Positions 18,009 through 26,717 of a DNA stretch of 64,000 nt are shown in pieces; position 1 is the stretch's first letter; each line of letters starts with the position of its first letter. Below the pieces are notes generated by a model. It made no database searches. It was not told where the DNA came from and was given only the letters and a program-made list of their open reading frames with translations. Source of the stretch: Streptomyces yangpuensis (GTDB lineage Bacteria > Actinomycetota > Actinomycetes > Streptomycetales > Streptomycetaceae). The DNA lies in assembly GCF_001005295.1 (NCBI RefSeq), contig NZ_LBMK01000007.1:167920-231919 (forward strand), given 5' to 3'. A program made the position numbers and the translations under genes.

Positions 18009-18632
18009 ATGGCCGAGCTGACACTGACCACCTTCGTGACGCTGGACGGCGTGATGCAGGCGCCCGGCGGGCCCGACGAGGACCGCAGCGACGGGTTCGA
18101 GTACGGGGGGTGGGCCGCGCCGTACGTCGACGAGGGGATGGGGGAGTTCATCACCGAGGTGTTCGGCCGGGCCGGGGCGTTCCTGCTCGGGCGGCGGACG
18201 TACGAGATCTTCGCCGGCTACTGGCCCGAGCACGACGAGCCGGGCGATCCCGTGGCGGGCGGGCTGAACCGGCTGCCCAAGTACGTGGCCTCGACCACCC
18301 TGAAGGAGCCGGCCTGGGGGCCGGCGACCGTGCTCGACGGGGAGAACCTGCAGAGCGAGATCGTCCGGGTCAAGGACGCGCTGGAGGGGGGCGGGGAGTT
18401 CCAGGTGCACGGGAGCGGGCAGCTCGCGCAGTGGCTGCTCGCCCGGGACCTCGTCGACGAGATCAACCTGCTGGTGTTCCCCGTGGTCCTGGGGACCGGC
18501 CGTCGGCTGTTCCCCACCGGCGGGCTGCCCACCGCCTACGAGCTGAAGGCCTCCCGCACGACACCGTCGGGGATGGCCATCCACACCTATCGGCCGACGG
18601 GGCGGGCCACGTTCGGGACCGTCGGCTCCTGA
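18009..18632 (+). CDS. Dihydrofolate reductase-family (RibD C-terminal) protein
   Basis: Cytoplasmic protein of 207 residues with the RibD-C/DHFR-like fold: LTTFVTLDGVMQAPGGPDED at the N-terminus, LLGRRTYEIFAGYWP near residue 60, GGEFQVHGSGQLAQWLLARD and FPVVLGTGRRLFP. This actinobacterial family is distinct from true folA and probably reduces an NADPH-linked substrate not yet known. The ATG at 18009 follows GAGGAGCGCAGAGG. Convergent with an unknown gene pair. Confidence 0.87.
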   Translation: MAELTLTTFVTLDGVMQAPGGPDEDRSDGFEYGGWAAPYVDEGMGEFITEVFGRAGAFLLGRRTYEIFAGYWPEHDEPGDPVAGGLNRLPKYVASTTLKEPAWGPATVLDGENLQSEIVRVKDALEGGGEFQVHGSGQLAQWLLARDLVDEINLLVFPVVLGTGRRLFPTGGLPTAYELKASRTTPSGMAIHTYRPTGRATFGTVGS

Positions 18633-18638
18633 CCTGCC

Positions 18639-19091
18639 TCACCTGGCCGGGCGCCACCGGAACCAGTAGTCGACGCCCTCGGCGCGGTAGCGGTCTCCCT
18701 TGTCGAACCCCAGCTCGCCGACCAGGCGGCGCGCATCGGCGGGCGGCTGGCGGTGCACGGCGAGGAGATGCGTCAGCTCGTCGTGGCGGGCGTCGGTGCC
18801 GCCGTGGCCCGGGTGGCTTTCCGGACCGGCCGATCCGGCTTCGTAGCGCCGGTTCCAGCCGGCGAAGATCGCCCACTGTTCGCGCTCCAGCGCGACGGCG
18901 GCCTCGCTCGCCGGCCACACGAGGTACTCGTCGGCCGCGTCGGCGTGGTCGTAGTCGTAGCCCTGGAAGTAGTGCGGGCTGCCGTCCACGTCGGCCAGGC
19001 CCGCCCGCGGCCCGTCGTAGCAGTCCAGCTCGGCGTACACACGCCGGAAGCCCTGCGCGGTCAGCTGCTCCTCGTCCCGGGGCTCGGTCAT
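18639..19091 (-). CDS. Unknown small acidic protein
   Basis: About 150 residues, rich in Trp, Tyr, Asp and His, with no membrane segment or signal. Conserved-looking parts are SPHYFQGYDYDHADAADEYL, AALEREQWAIFAGW-like text and a C-terminal WFRWRP. I do not recognise the family. GTG at 19103 is an alternative start four residues upstream; ATG 19091 has AGGGGG eleven bases before it. It lies just after another unknown gene and both probably form a two-gene unit. Confidence 0.65.
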   Translation of the reverse strand: MTEPRDEEQLTAQGFRRVYAELDCYDGPRAGLADVDGSPHYFQGYDYDHADAADEYLVWPASEAAVALEREQWAIFAGWNRRYEAGSAGPESHPGHGGTDARHDELTHLLAVHRQPPADARRLVGELGFDKGDRYRAEGVDYWFRWRPAR

Positions 19092-19106
19092 GCTGCGGGA
19101 CACCCC

Positions 19107-19475
19107 CTACCGCCGGTCCAGGGCCAGTTGGACCACGCGGCCCTCGCGCAGGACCAGGAGGTCCGGGGACTCGTGGGCGTGGTGACGGATGCGGCCGACC
19201 GGGCCCGGCGGGCGGATGTGCGGGGTGAGGAGGAGCAGCAGGTCCTCCAGGGCCGGGAGCTGGTCCTCGTGGATCTCCTGGCGGGCCGTCAGGGCCCAGC
19301 CGTCGCGTTCCGCCGGGCCGAACTCGCCCACGAGCATCCCGCCTATGTGCCACGCCGGGCCGCGGGGCGAGAGCAGGCCGTCTCCCGTCAGGTGGCGGCG
19401 CACCTCCGCGAGTACGACGTCGGGTGTGGTGTCGAGCAGGTCGAACGCCAGATCCACGGCGTAAAGATCAGCCAT
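19107..19475 (-). CDS. Unknown small protein
   Basis: About 122 residues with no signal or membrane segment; opens with MADLYAVDLAFDLLDTTPDV and ends in a strand-rich part (LLVLREGRVVQLALDRR). I do not recognise the family. The ATG at 19475 is taken because the frame upstream to 19628 lacks coding character. Its stop lies three bases before a possible GTG start of the next gene, so the two are likely co-transcribed. Confidence 0.65.
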   Translation of the reverse strand: MADLYAVDLAFDLLDTTPDVVLAEVRRHLTGDGLLSPRGPAWHIGGMLVGEFGPAERDGWALTARQEIHEDQLPALEDLLLLLTPHIRPPGPVGRIRHHAHESPDLLVLREGRVVQLALDRR

Positions 19476-19608
19476 GCGCCCGACTCTACGGGGCAGAGGT
19501 GCGAGGCCCGGAAACGGGTCGCCCCGCATGATCGGCTCCGGTACGGTGTGCCCCGCAACCGTGCGAGCCGCCGATGTCTCCACCTCCCGAGTGACGTTGG
19601 AGACCTCC

Positions 19609-20532
19609 GTGGCCGTCGCCTCGCCCACCCTGCACGCCGCACCCCGCCGGGCCTGGCTCGCCGATCTGCCCGTCCTGGCCGTCGCCGTCGTGTGGGGCGG
19701 GAGCTATCTCGCGGCCAAGGGCATCACCACCGCGCACACCGTGATCGCCGTGCTCGTGCTGCGGTTCGCGCTCGTGCTGCCCGTGCTGGTCGTCGCCGGG
19801 TGGGCGCGGCTGCGGGCGCTGACCCCGGCCCAGCTGCGCGGCGCCGGGCTGCTGGGCCTCGTACTCGGCGGGATCTTCCTGCTGGAGACCTACGGGGTCG
19901 TCCACACCTCCGCCACCAACGCCGGGCTGATCATCAGCCTGACCATGATCTTCACCCCGCTCGCCGATGCGGCGGTGAAGCGGAGGGCGCCGTCCGCCGG
20001 ATTCCTCGGCGCCGCCGCGCTGTCCGTCCTCGGCGTCGTGCTGCTCACCCAGGGTGCCGGCTTCACCGCGCCCGGCCTCGGTGACCTGCTCATCCTCGGC
20101 GCCGCCCTCGCCCGGACCCTGCACGTGCTGCTGATGGCCCGGTCCGAGGGCGTCCGCGGTGCCGACCCGCTGTCGCTGACCACCGTGCAGCTCGGCGGGG
20201 CCGTGGTCGTCTTCGCACTGCTGGCCGCCGTACCCGGGACCGGCGCGACCCCCTGGGCCGCCGCGGCCGACTTCGGGCCCGCCCAGTGGGCCGGCCTGGC
20301 GTTCCTCTCCGTCTTCTGCACCCTCTTCGCCTTCTTCGTGCAGATGTGGGCCGTACGCCGTACCTCGCCCTCCCGGGTCAGCCTGCTGCTCGGCACCGAG
20401 CCCCTGTGGGCGGCCGTCGCGGGCATCGCCGTCGGCGGCGAGCACCTCGGGCCGCTCGGTTACGCCGGCGTCGTGCTGGTCCTGGCCGGCACCGCCTGGG
20501 GACGGCGGGCGGTCACCGCGACCCGCGCCTGA
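19609..20532 (+). CDS. EamA-family (DMT) transporter
   Basis: Inner-membrane exporter of about 307 residues with ten hydrophobic segments in two EamA repeats, for instance WGGSYLAAKGI in helix 1 and TSPSRVSLLLGTEPLWAAVA in helix 9. Members of the drug/metabolite superfamily usually export amino acids or other small metabolites. GTG 19609 has GGAG six bases upstream; a GTG at 19591 is possible. It is divergent from the two unknown genes and convergent with the Gfo/Idh/MocA gene. Confidence 0.9.
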   Translation: MAVASPTLHAAPRRAWLADLPVLAVAVVWGGSYLAAKGITTAHTVIAVLVLRFALVLPVLVVAGWARLRALTPAQLRGAGLLGLVLGGIFLLETYGVVHTSATNAGLIISLTMIFTPLADAAVKRRAPSAGFLGAAALSVLGVVLLTQGAGFTAPGLGDLLILGAALARTLHVLLMARSEGVRGADPLSLTTVQLGGAVVVFALLAAVPGTGATPWAAAADFGPAQWAGLAFLSVFCTLFAFFVQMWAVRRTSPSRVSLLLGTEPLWAAVAGIAVGGEHLGPLGYAGVVLVLAGTAWGRRAVTATRA

Positions 20533-20620
20533 GGGCGGTCCCACGGTCCCCCGAGCGTGTCCGGAAAGCGCCGCAGTCAGCCGGGGATCACCACCGTAGG
20601 GTGGCCGGATGCCCTGTTCA

Positions 20621-20690
20621 CCGATCCGGTTACCGATCCGGCCGCAGCTGCGGTTGCCGATCCGGTCAGCGTTCCGGTCAGCGATCCGGC
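20621..20690. repeat. 12-base tandem repeat at the end of the dehydrogenase gene
   Basis: CGATCCGG recurs at 20622, 20634, 20658 and 20682, with a one-mismatch copy at 20670 and a decayed one near 20646, so the period is 12 bases. The array covers the stop codon of the Gfo/Idh/MocA gene and the space between the convergent genes. Confidence 0.65.
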
Positions 20691-21691
20691 AGGTCCGGGA
20701 GCTCTTCCAGCCGGACCCGGCGCCGCTCCCGCCGCGACAGCTCGCAGGCCTCCGCCACCCGCAGCGCGGCCAGGGCCTCCCGCCCGTCGCAGGGGTTCTC
20801 GCCCGCGCCGCGCGCCAGGTGCACGAAGGCGTTCAGCTCGGCCTCGTACGCGGGGCCGAAGCGTTCCAGGAAGCCGGTCCACGGCTTGCTCGCGGGCGGC
20901 GGCCCGTTCGGTTCGGTCGAGGCGATCGGCGTCCGGTCGTCCAGGCCCGCGGAGACCTGGTCCCGCTCCCCGGCCAGTTCCATCCGCACGTCGTAGCCGG
21001 CGCCGTTGCACCGGGTCCCGGTGGACGTGACCAGGGTCCCGTCGTCCAGGGTGAGGACTGCGGCCGCCGTGTCGACGTCCCCTGTCTGCCGGAACTGCGG
21101 CGGACCGGCGTCCGACCCGGCCGCGTAGACCTCCACCACCTCGTGCCCGGTCACCCACCGCACCATGTCGAAGTCGTGGACCATGCAGTCCCGGTAGAGA
21201 CCGCCCGAGGTCGCCAGGTAGTCGGCGGCCGGCGGCGCCGGATCGGCCGTCATCGTCCGTACGGTGTGCAGCCGGCCCAGGGCGCCGGAGCGGACCAGTT
21301 CCCGGGCCGTGAGGTAGCCCGCGTCGAAGCGGCGCATGTAGCCCACCTGGAGCAGCCCGCCCAGGGCGGAGACCTCGCGCAGCACGGACAGGGTGCGGTT
21401 CAGGTCGGGGGCTACCGGCTTCTCGCAGAACACCGGCAGGCCGCCGCGGATCGCCCGTACGACCAGCTCCGCGTGCCCGTCGGTGGAGGACGCCACGACC
21501 ACCGCGTCCACACCCCAGGTGAAGACCTGTTCCACGGAGGGCGCGGCCGTGGCCCCGAGCCGGTCGGCGAGGCGCGCCGCCCGTGCGGGATCGGAGTCCG
21601 CGAGCAGGAGCGAGCCGGCCTCCGGGTGGCGGGCGAGAGCCGCCGCGTGGAACGAGCCGATCCGGCCGGTTCCGATGAGCCCGATGCGCAT
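20678..21691 (-). CDS. Gfo/Idh/MocA-family oxidoreductase (inositol dehydrogenase-like)
   Basis: NAD(P)-dependent sugar or polyol dehydrogenase of 337 residues. The Rossmann motif is GLIGTGRIGSFHA near residue 5, followed by VFCEKPVAPDLNRT (the conserved EKP), GYMRRFDAGY and GLYRDCMVHDFDMVRWV, whose Asp and His fit the catalytic pair of inositol 2-dehydrogenases. It is divergent from a CUT2 sugar transporter with a kinase, suggesting that it acts on the imported sugar or polyol. The start at 21691 directly precedes the Rossmann strand. Substrate (inositol, scyllo-inosose or another sugar) is inference. Confidence 0.88.
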   Translation of the reverse strand: MRIGLIGTGRIGSFHAAALARHPEAGSLLLADSDPARAARLADRLGATAAPSVEQVFTWGVDAVVVASSTDGHAELVVRAIRGGLPVFCEKPVAPDLNRTLSVLREVSALGGLLQVGYMRRFDAGYLTARELVRSGALGRLHTVRTMTADPAPPAADYLATSGGLYRDCMVHDFDMVRWVTGHEVVEVYAAGSDAGPPQFRQTGDVDTAAAVLTLDDGTLVTSTGTRCNGAGYDVRMELAGERDQVSAGLDDRTPIASTEPNGPPPASKPWTGFLERFGPAYEAELNAFVHLARGAGENPCDGREALAALRVAEACELSRRERRRVRLEELPDLPDR

Positions 21692-21923
21692 GAACTCAAC
21701 CTGGCCCCGTCGGGGGAACCTGTCAATCCGCTCGCATCGATCTTGAGGATTTCCCGTGCTGATCTGCGATCGCGTCGTGCCGGTCTGCGGGTGCATGCCC
21801 CGATGGCCCTTCATGGTCCACTGTGGCGGATACTGGGCGGCTGACACCGGAATGACCGAATGATGACGGACGGCATGACAGCCGGGACGACGGACGAGAC
21901 GGACGAGGGAAGGGCGCGGCGAC

Positions 21924-22934
21924 GTGGCTAGGGTTCGGACAGGGGTACGCGTCGTGGGCGCCGTGCTCGCGACGGTACTGGGGGCCTCGCTCGCAGGGTG
22001 CAGCAGCACCGGCGGCAAGCGCGCCGAGGAGCGGGCGAAGGCCGCCGAGGCGGGCCGCCCCGCCGTCTCCACCCCGCGCTGGACCTTCGCGATGGTGACC
22101 CACGCGGGCGACGGCGACACCTTCTGGGACATCGTCCAGAAGGGCGCCAAGGAGGCCGCGGCCAAGGACAACATCAACTTCGTCTACGCCCACGACGACC
22201 AGGCGCAGCAGCAGGCGCAGTTCGTGCAGAACGCCATCGACCAGAAGGTCGACGGGATCATCGTCAGCCTCGCCAAGCCGGAAGCCCTCAAGGACGTCGT
22301 CGCCAAGGCCGTCAAGGCCGGCATCCCGGTGATCACGGTCAACTCCGGGTCCGCCCAGTCCGCCGCGTACGGGGCGCTCACCCACATCGGCCAGGACGAG
22401 ACGATCGCGGGCGAGGCCGTCGGCAGCGAGCTGAACAAGCGGGGCCGCAAGAAGACGATCTGCGTCCTGCACGAGCAGGGCAACGTCGGCCACGAGCAGC
22501 GCTGCGCCGGCGCGAAGAAGACCTTCTCCGGGACGATGGAGAACCTGTACGTCGAGGGCACGAACATGCCCTCCGTCCAGGCGGCGATCCAGGCCAAACT
22601 CCAGGCGGACCCCTCCGTCGACGCGATCCTCACCCTCGGCGCACCGTTCGCCCCCACCGCGGTCAAGGCCAAGGAGGCCGCCGGGAGCAAGGCCGAGGTC
22701 GACACCTTCGACCTCAACGACTCGGTGGCCCGCGACCTGAAGTCCGGCGCCCTCGGCTTCGCCGTGGACCAGCAGCCCTACCTGCAGGGGTACGAGGCTG
22801 TCGACCTGCTCTGGCTCTACCGCTACAACGCGGACGTGCTCGGCGGCGGCCGCCCGGTGCTCACCGGACCGCAGATCGTCACCGCCGCCGAGGCCGCCGA
22901 GCTGGAGGAGTACATCCGGCGGGGCAGCCGATGA
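21924..22934 (+). CDS. Sugar ABC transporter substrate-binding lipoprotein (CUT2)
   Basis: Extracytoplasmic lipoprotein of 336 residues that captures a sugar. The lipobox is LGASLAGCSS with the Cys near residue 27. The Peripla_BP_4 domain shows AMVTHAGDGDTFWD, AIDQKVDGIIVSLAKPEAL, GIPVITVNSG and YLQGYEAVDLLWLYRYN, as in ribose/fructose-type binding proteins. GTG start, and its stop overlaps the permease ATG as ATGA. First gene of a five-gene coupled operon (permease, ATPase, ROK kinase, unknown). The sugar is not determinable. Confidence 0.9.
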   Translation: MARVRTGVRVVGAVLATVLGASLAGCSSTGGKRAEERAKAAEAGRPAVSTPRWTFAMVTHAGDGDTFWDIVQKGAKEAAAKDNINFVYAHDDQAQQQAQFVQNAIDQKVDGIIVSLAKPEALKDVVAKAVKAGIPVITVNSGSAQSAAYGALTHIGQDETIAGEAVGSELNKRGRKKTICVLHEQGNVGHEQRCAGAKKTFSGTMENLYVEGTNMPSVQAAIQAKLQADPSVDAILTLGAPFAPTAVKAKEAAGSKAEVDTFDLNDSVARDLKSGALGFAVDQQPYLQGYEAVDLLWLYRYNADVLGGGRPVLTGPQIVTAAEAAELEEYIRRGSR

Positions 22935-23965
22935 GCGCCGCCACCGCCGTCGACGAACGGCTCGCGCCGACCTCCCTGGTCCGCCGGCTGCTGGGGCGGC
23001 CCGAGCTGGGCGCGGTGGTCGGGGCCGTCGCCGTCTTCGTCTTCTTCTCCATCGCCGCCCCCACCTTCCTCCAGGCCTCCAGCCTCAGCACGATCCTGTA
23101 CTCGGCCTCCACCATCGGGATCATGGCGGCCCCCGTGGCGATGCTGATGATCGGCGGCGAGTTCGACCTCTCCGCGGGTGTCATGGTCACGACCTCGGCC
23201 CTGGTGAGCTCTATGTTCAGCTACCAGATGACCGCCAACGTCTGGGTTGGCGTCGGAGTGTCCCTGCTGGTCACCCTGGCCATCGGCTTCTTCAACGGCT
23301 TCATGCTGACCCGCACCGAGCTGCCCAGCTTCATCATCACGCTCGGCACCTTCCTGATGCTGACCGGCCTGAACCTCGGCTTCACCAAGCTGATCAGCGG
23401 CACGGTCTCCACCAAGTCCATCGCCGACATGGAGGGCTTCCCCTCCGCCCGCGCCGTCTTCGCCTCCAAGTGGGAGATCGGCTCGGTCACCCTGCAGGTC
23501 ACCGTCCTGTGGTGGCTGGCCCTGGTCGCCGTGGCCACGTGGATCCTGCTGCGCACCCGCGCCGGCAACTGGATCTTCGCCGTGGGCGGCGGGGCGGACG
23601 CGGCCCGCGCGGTCGGCGTGCCCGTCGTGAAGACCCGTATCGGCCTGTACATGGGCGTCGCCCTGTGCGCCTGGATCTCCGGCCAGCACATCCTCTTCTC
23701 CTTCGACGTGGTCCAGTCGGGCGAGGGGGTGGGCAACGAGTTCCTCTACATCATCGCGGCCGTCATCGGCGGCTGTCTGATGACCGGCGGCTACGGCTCC
23801 GCCATCGGCTCCGCGGTCGGCGCCTTCATCTTCGGCATGACCAGCAACGGCATCGTGTACGCCCAGTGGAACCCGGACTGGTTCAAGTTCTTCCTCGGCG
23901 CGATGCTCCTGCTGGCCACGCTGCTCAACGCATGGGTCCGCAAGCGGGCGGAGGCGAGCAAGTGA
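22931..23965 (+). CDS. Sugar ABC transporter permease (RbsC/FrcC type)
   Basis: Inner-membrane permease of 344 residues with about nine to ten hydrophobic segments. MIGGEFDLSAGVMV is the hallmark of the BPD_transp_2 family, and GNWIFAVGGGADAARAVGVPV is the cytoplasmic loop that meets the ATPase. It overlaps both neighbours by four bases. Compared with RbsC there is no unusual domain. Confidence 0.93.
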   Translation: MSAATAVDERLAPTSLVRRLLGRPELGAVVGAVAVFVFFSIAAPTFLQASSLSTILYSASTIGIMAAPVAMLMIGGEFDLSAGVMVTTSALVSSMFSYQMTANVWVGVGVSLLVTLAIGFFNGFMLTRTELPSFIITLGTFLMLTGLNLGFTKLISGTVSTKSIADMEGFPSARAVFASKWEIGSVTLQVTVLWWLALVAVATWILLRTRAGNWIFAVGGGADAARAVGVPVVKTRIGLYMGVALCAWISGQHILFSFDVVQSGEGVGNEFLYIIAAVIGGCLMTGGYGSAIGSAVGAFIFGMTSNGIVYAQWNPDWFKFFLGAMLLLATLLNAWVRKRAEASK

Positions 23966-24891
23966 CCACCGACAGCACCACCACGACTCCGGACGCGACG
24001 ACCGCCCTGGTGAAGCTGACCGGCGTGGCCAAGTACTACGGCAACATCCGCGCCCTCCAGGACGTCTCCCTGGAGGTCTCCGCGGGCGAGATCACCTGTG
24101 TCCTCGGCGACAACGGCGCGGGCAAGTCCACCCTCATCAAGATCATCGCCGGGTTGCACCGGCACGACGCCGGCACCTTCGAGATCGAGGGCGCGCAGAC
24201 CGTGCTCGCCAACCCGCGCGCGGCCCTCGACCACGGCATCGCGACCGTCTACCAGGACCTCGCCGTGGTCCCGCTCATGCCCGTCTGGCGCAACTTCTTC
24301 CTCGGCTCCGAGCCGACGAAGGGCCGCGGCCCCCTGCGCCGCCTCGACGTGGACTTCATGCGCCGCACCACCCGCGACGAGCTGCTGCGCATGGGCATCG
24401 ACCTGCGCGACGTGGACCAGCCCATCGGCACCCTGTCCGGCGGGGAGCGGCAGTGCGTGGCCATCGCCCGCGCCGTCTACTTCGGGGCGAAGGTCCTCGT
24501 CCTCGACGAGCCGACCGCCGCCCTCGGCGTCAAGCAGTCCGGCGTGGTCCTCAAGTACGTCGCCGCGGCCCGTGACGCCGGTCTCGGTGTGGTCCTGATC
24601 ACCCACAATCCGCACCACGCGTACCTGGTCGGGGACCGCTTCGTGCTGCTCAAGCGCGGCGCCATGGCGGGCAGTCACACCCGTGACTCGATCACCCTGG
24701 ACGAGCTCACCCGCCAGATGGCGGGCGGCTCCGAGCTCGACGAACTGAGCCACGAACTGGAGCGGGTGGCAGAATCGGGACCGGGCGTCACGGACGCCAC
24801 GGCCCGCGGAGCCGGCCGCACCGCACCGGCGGGCCCGGCCGACCGGGCCTCCCGCACCACCGCACCCAAGAGGGACGACACGACTCGATGA
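23962..24891 (+). CDS. Sugar ABC transporter ATP-binding protein, single-domain (FrcA-like)
   Basis: ATPase of 309 residues with one nucleotide-binding domain, unlike the double-domain RbsA; FrcA-type proteins of the CUT2 group are the closest known plan. Walker A GDNGAGKST near residue 49, signature LSGGERQCVAIARAV, Walker B VLVLDEPTAALG and H-loop THN. The last 60 residues are Ala/Thr/Arg-rich and look unstructured. GTG start overlaps the permease stop. Because the ATP-binding subunit must act as a dimer, two copies would serve one permease pair. Confidence 0.92.
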   Translation: MTTDSTTTTPDATTALVKLTGVAKYYGNIRALQDVSLEVSAGEITCVLGDNGAGKSTLIKIIAGLHRHDAGTFEIEGAQTVLANPRAALDHGIATVYQDLAVVPLMPVWRNFFLGSEPTKGRGPLRRLDVDFMRRTTRDELLRMGIDLRDVDQPIGTLSGGERQCVAIARAVYFGAKVLVLDEPTAALGVKQSGVVLKYVAAARDAGLGVVLITHNPHHAYLVGDRFVLLKRGAMAGSHTRDSITLDELTRQMAGGSELDELSHELERVAESGPGVTDATARGAGRTAPAGPADRASRTTAPKRDDTTR

Positions 24892-26069
24892 GCACGTACC
24901 GGGACTTCACGCTCACCCACCGGGGGTCGGCGCGAGGCACCGTCCTGCGCACCATCGGGACCCGCGAGCGGCGGTCGCACCTGACCGCCCCACGCGTCCC
25001 GACCGTCGGCATCGACATCGGCGGCACCAAGGTGATGGCCGGGGTCGTCGACGCCGACGGCGTCATCCTCGAGAAGATCCGCACCGAGACCCCGGACAAG
25101 TCCAAGAGCCCCAAGGTCGTCGAGGACACCATCGTCGAGCTCGTGCTGGACCTCTCCGACCGGCACGACGTGCACGCCGTCGGCATCGGAGCGGCCGGCT
25201 GGGTCGACGCCGACCGCTCCCGGGTCCTCTTCGCACCCCACCTGGCCTGGCGAGACGAGCCCCTGCGCGACGCCCTGCAGTCCCGGCTCGCGGTCCCCGT
25301 CATGGTCGACAACGACGCCAACACCGCCGCCTGGGCGGAATGGCGCTTCGGCGCCGGACGTGGCGAGGACCACCTCGTCATGATCACGCTCGGCACCGGC
25401 ATCGGCGGCGCCATCCTCGAGGGCGGCCAGGTCAAACGCGGCCGGTACGGGGTCGCCGGCGAGTTCGGCCACATGCAGGTCGTCCCCGGCGGCCACCGCT
25501 GCCCCTGCGGCAACCGCGGCTGCTGGGAGCAGTACAGTTCCGGCAACGCCCTGGTGCGCGAGGCCCGCGAACTGGCCGCCGCCGACTCCCCGGTCGCGTA
25601 CAACATCATCGCCAGGGTCGGCGGGAACGTCTCCGAGATCACCGGGCCGCTGATCACCGAGCTGGCCCGCGAGGGCGACGCCATGTGCGTCGAGCTGCTC
25701 CAGGACATCGGCCAGTGGCTCGGCGTCGGCATCGCCAACCTCGCCGCCGCCCTCGACCCGTCCTGCTTCGTCATCGGCGGCGGCGTCAGCGCCGCCGACG
25801 ACCTGCTGATCGGCCCCGCCCGGGACGCCTTCCGCCGCCACCTCACCGGCCGCGGCTACCGTCCCGAGGCCCGTATCGCCAAGGCCCAGCTCGGCCCCGA
25901 GGCCGGTATGGTCGGCGCCGCCGACCTCGCCCGGCTCGTCGCCCGGCGCTTCCGCCGCGCCACCCGCCGACGGGTCGAGCGCTACGAGCGCTACGCGCAG
26001 CTCGGCCAGCTGGGCCGCAGGCGCGAGACCGCCGCCCCCACGGACTCCAAGGACGACCCCCAGTCGTGA
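24888..26069 (+). CDS. ROK-family sugar kinase (glucokinase-like)
   Basis: Predicted cytoplasmic kinase of 393 residues. ATP loop VGIDIGGTKVMAGVV near residue 40, DNDANTAAWAEW, GTGIGGAI, the E-x-G-H motif EFGHMQV, and the ROK zinc site HRCPCGNRGCWEQY (one His and three Cys) are all present. It lacks the N-terminal winged helix of ROK repressors, having instead a basic extension of about 35 residues and a basic C-terminal tail, so a kinase is favoured over a regulator. Coupling to a CUT2 transporter implies phosphorylation of the incoming sugar, possibly glucose or an analogue. Confidence 0.9.
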   Translation: MSTYRDFTLTHRGSARGTVLRTIGTRERRSHLTAPRVPTVGIDIGGTKVMAGVVDADGVILEKIRTETPDKSKSPKVVEDTIVELVLDLSDRHDVHAVGIGAAGWVDADRSRVLFAPHLAWRDEPLRDALQSRLAVPVMVDNDANTAAWAEWRFGAGRGEDHLVMITLGTGIGGAILEGGQVKRGRYGVAGEFGHMQVVPGGHRCPCGNRGCWEQYSSGNALVREARELAAADSPVAYNIIARVGGNVSEITGPLITELAREGDAMCVELLQDIGQWLGVGIANLAAALDPSCFVIGGGVSAADDLLIGPARDAFRRHLTGRGYRPEARIAKAQLGPEAGMVGAADLARLVARRFRRATRRRVERYERYAQLGQLGRRRETAAPTDSKDDPQS

Positions 26070-26659
26070 ACCCGCCCACCCTGCCCCACCAGGCCTCCGC
26101 CCCCGACGAGGGCGGCACGCCGCAGCCCACCCCCGAGGACCGCCGGCACGTCGTCAAGCGGCGCTGGATCACCGCGATCATCATCGTCCTGCTGATCGGC
26201 GTGCCCGCGGGCTACCTCGCGATCTCCACCCAGCAGAGCCGGGAGAGCGGACGCGACAAGGCCGCCAAGGTCGGCGCGTCCACGGTGCGCCCCGGCTGGC
26301 CCTCCAGGGTGCAGCGCAGCATCTACGAGGTGCCGATCCCGGCGAAGGCCTGGAAGGTCGGCTTCCTGGAGACCAACAACTGGCGCACCAGCCGGCTCTT
26401 CACCCAGTTCGCGGTGACCCCGGCCGACCTGGACGGCTTCCTCGCCTCCGTCGGCACCAGCCGCGCCGAGCTGGTCGCCGGGGCGGTCACCATCTCCCCC
26501 CACGACTCCGAGGTCGCGGGCTGGAGCTGGAGCCCCCGCGCCACCTGGTACGGGACCAGCCTGGAGCAGGACGACCCGCGACCCAGCCGGGACATCACGG
26601 TGGACCTGACGGACCCCGAGCACCCCAAGGTCTACGTGGTCTCCACGACCACCCCGTAA
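26066..26659 (+). CDS. Membrane-anchored protein of unknown function
   Basis: 197 residues: a 30-residue acidic, proline-rich inside part, one membrane segment (WITAIIIVLLIGVPAGYLAI, about residues 34-53) and an outside domain of some 140 residues with many Trp and strand-like stretches. GTG start overlaps the kinase stop, so it is the last gene of the sugar transport operon. I do not recognise the domain; it may assist sugar uptake or sense the sugar outside, but this is only suggested by linkage. Confidence 0.8.
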   Translation: MNPPTLPHQASAPDEGGTPQPTPEDRRHVVKRRWITAIIIVLLIGVPAGYLAISTQQSRESGRDKAAKVGASTVRPGWPSRVQRSIYEVPIPAKAWKVGFLETNNWRTSRLFTQFAVTPADLDGFLASVGTSRAELVAGAVTISPHDSEVAGWSWSPRATWYGTSLEQDDPRPSRDITVDLTDPEHPKVYVVSTTTP

Positions 26660-26705
26660 GCCGGCGGGCACCCCGTGCCCCGGCAAACCTTTCCGGCCAC
26701 AGCAC

Positions 26706-26711
26706 TAGCCT
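26706..26711 (+). promoter_or_regulatory. -10 box for a leaderless MBL transcript
   Basis: TAGCCT ends six bases before ATG 26718, the spacing that puts +1 on the start codon. There is no ribosome site. Confidence 0.5.
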
Positions 26712-26717
26712 GGGATC

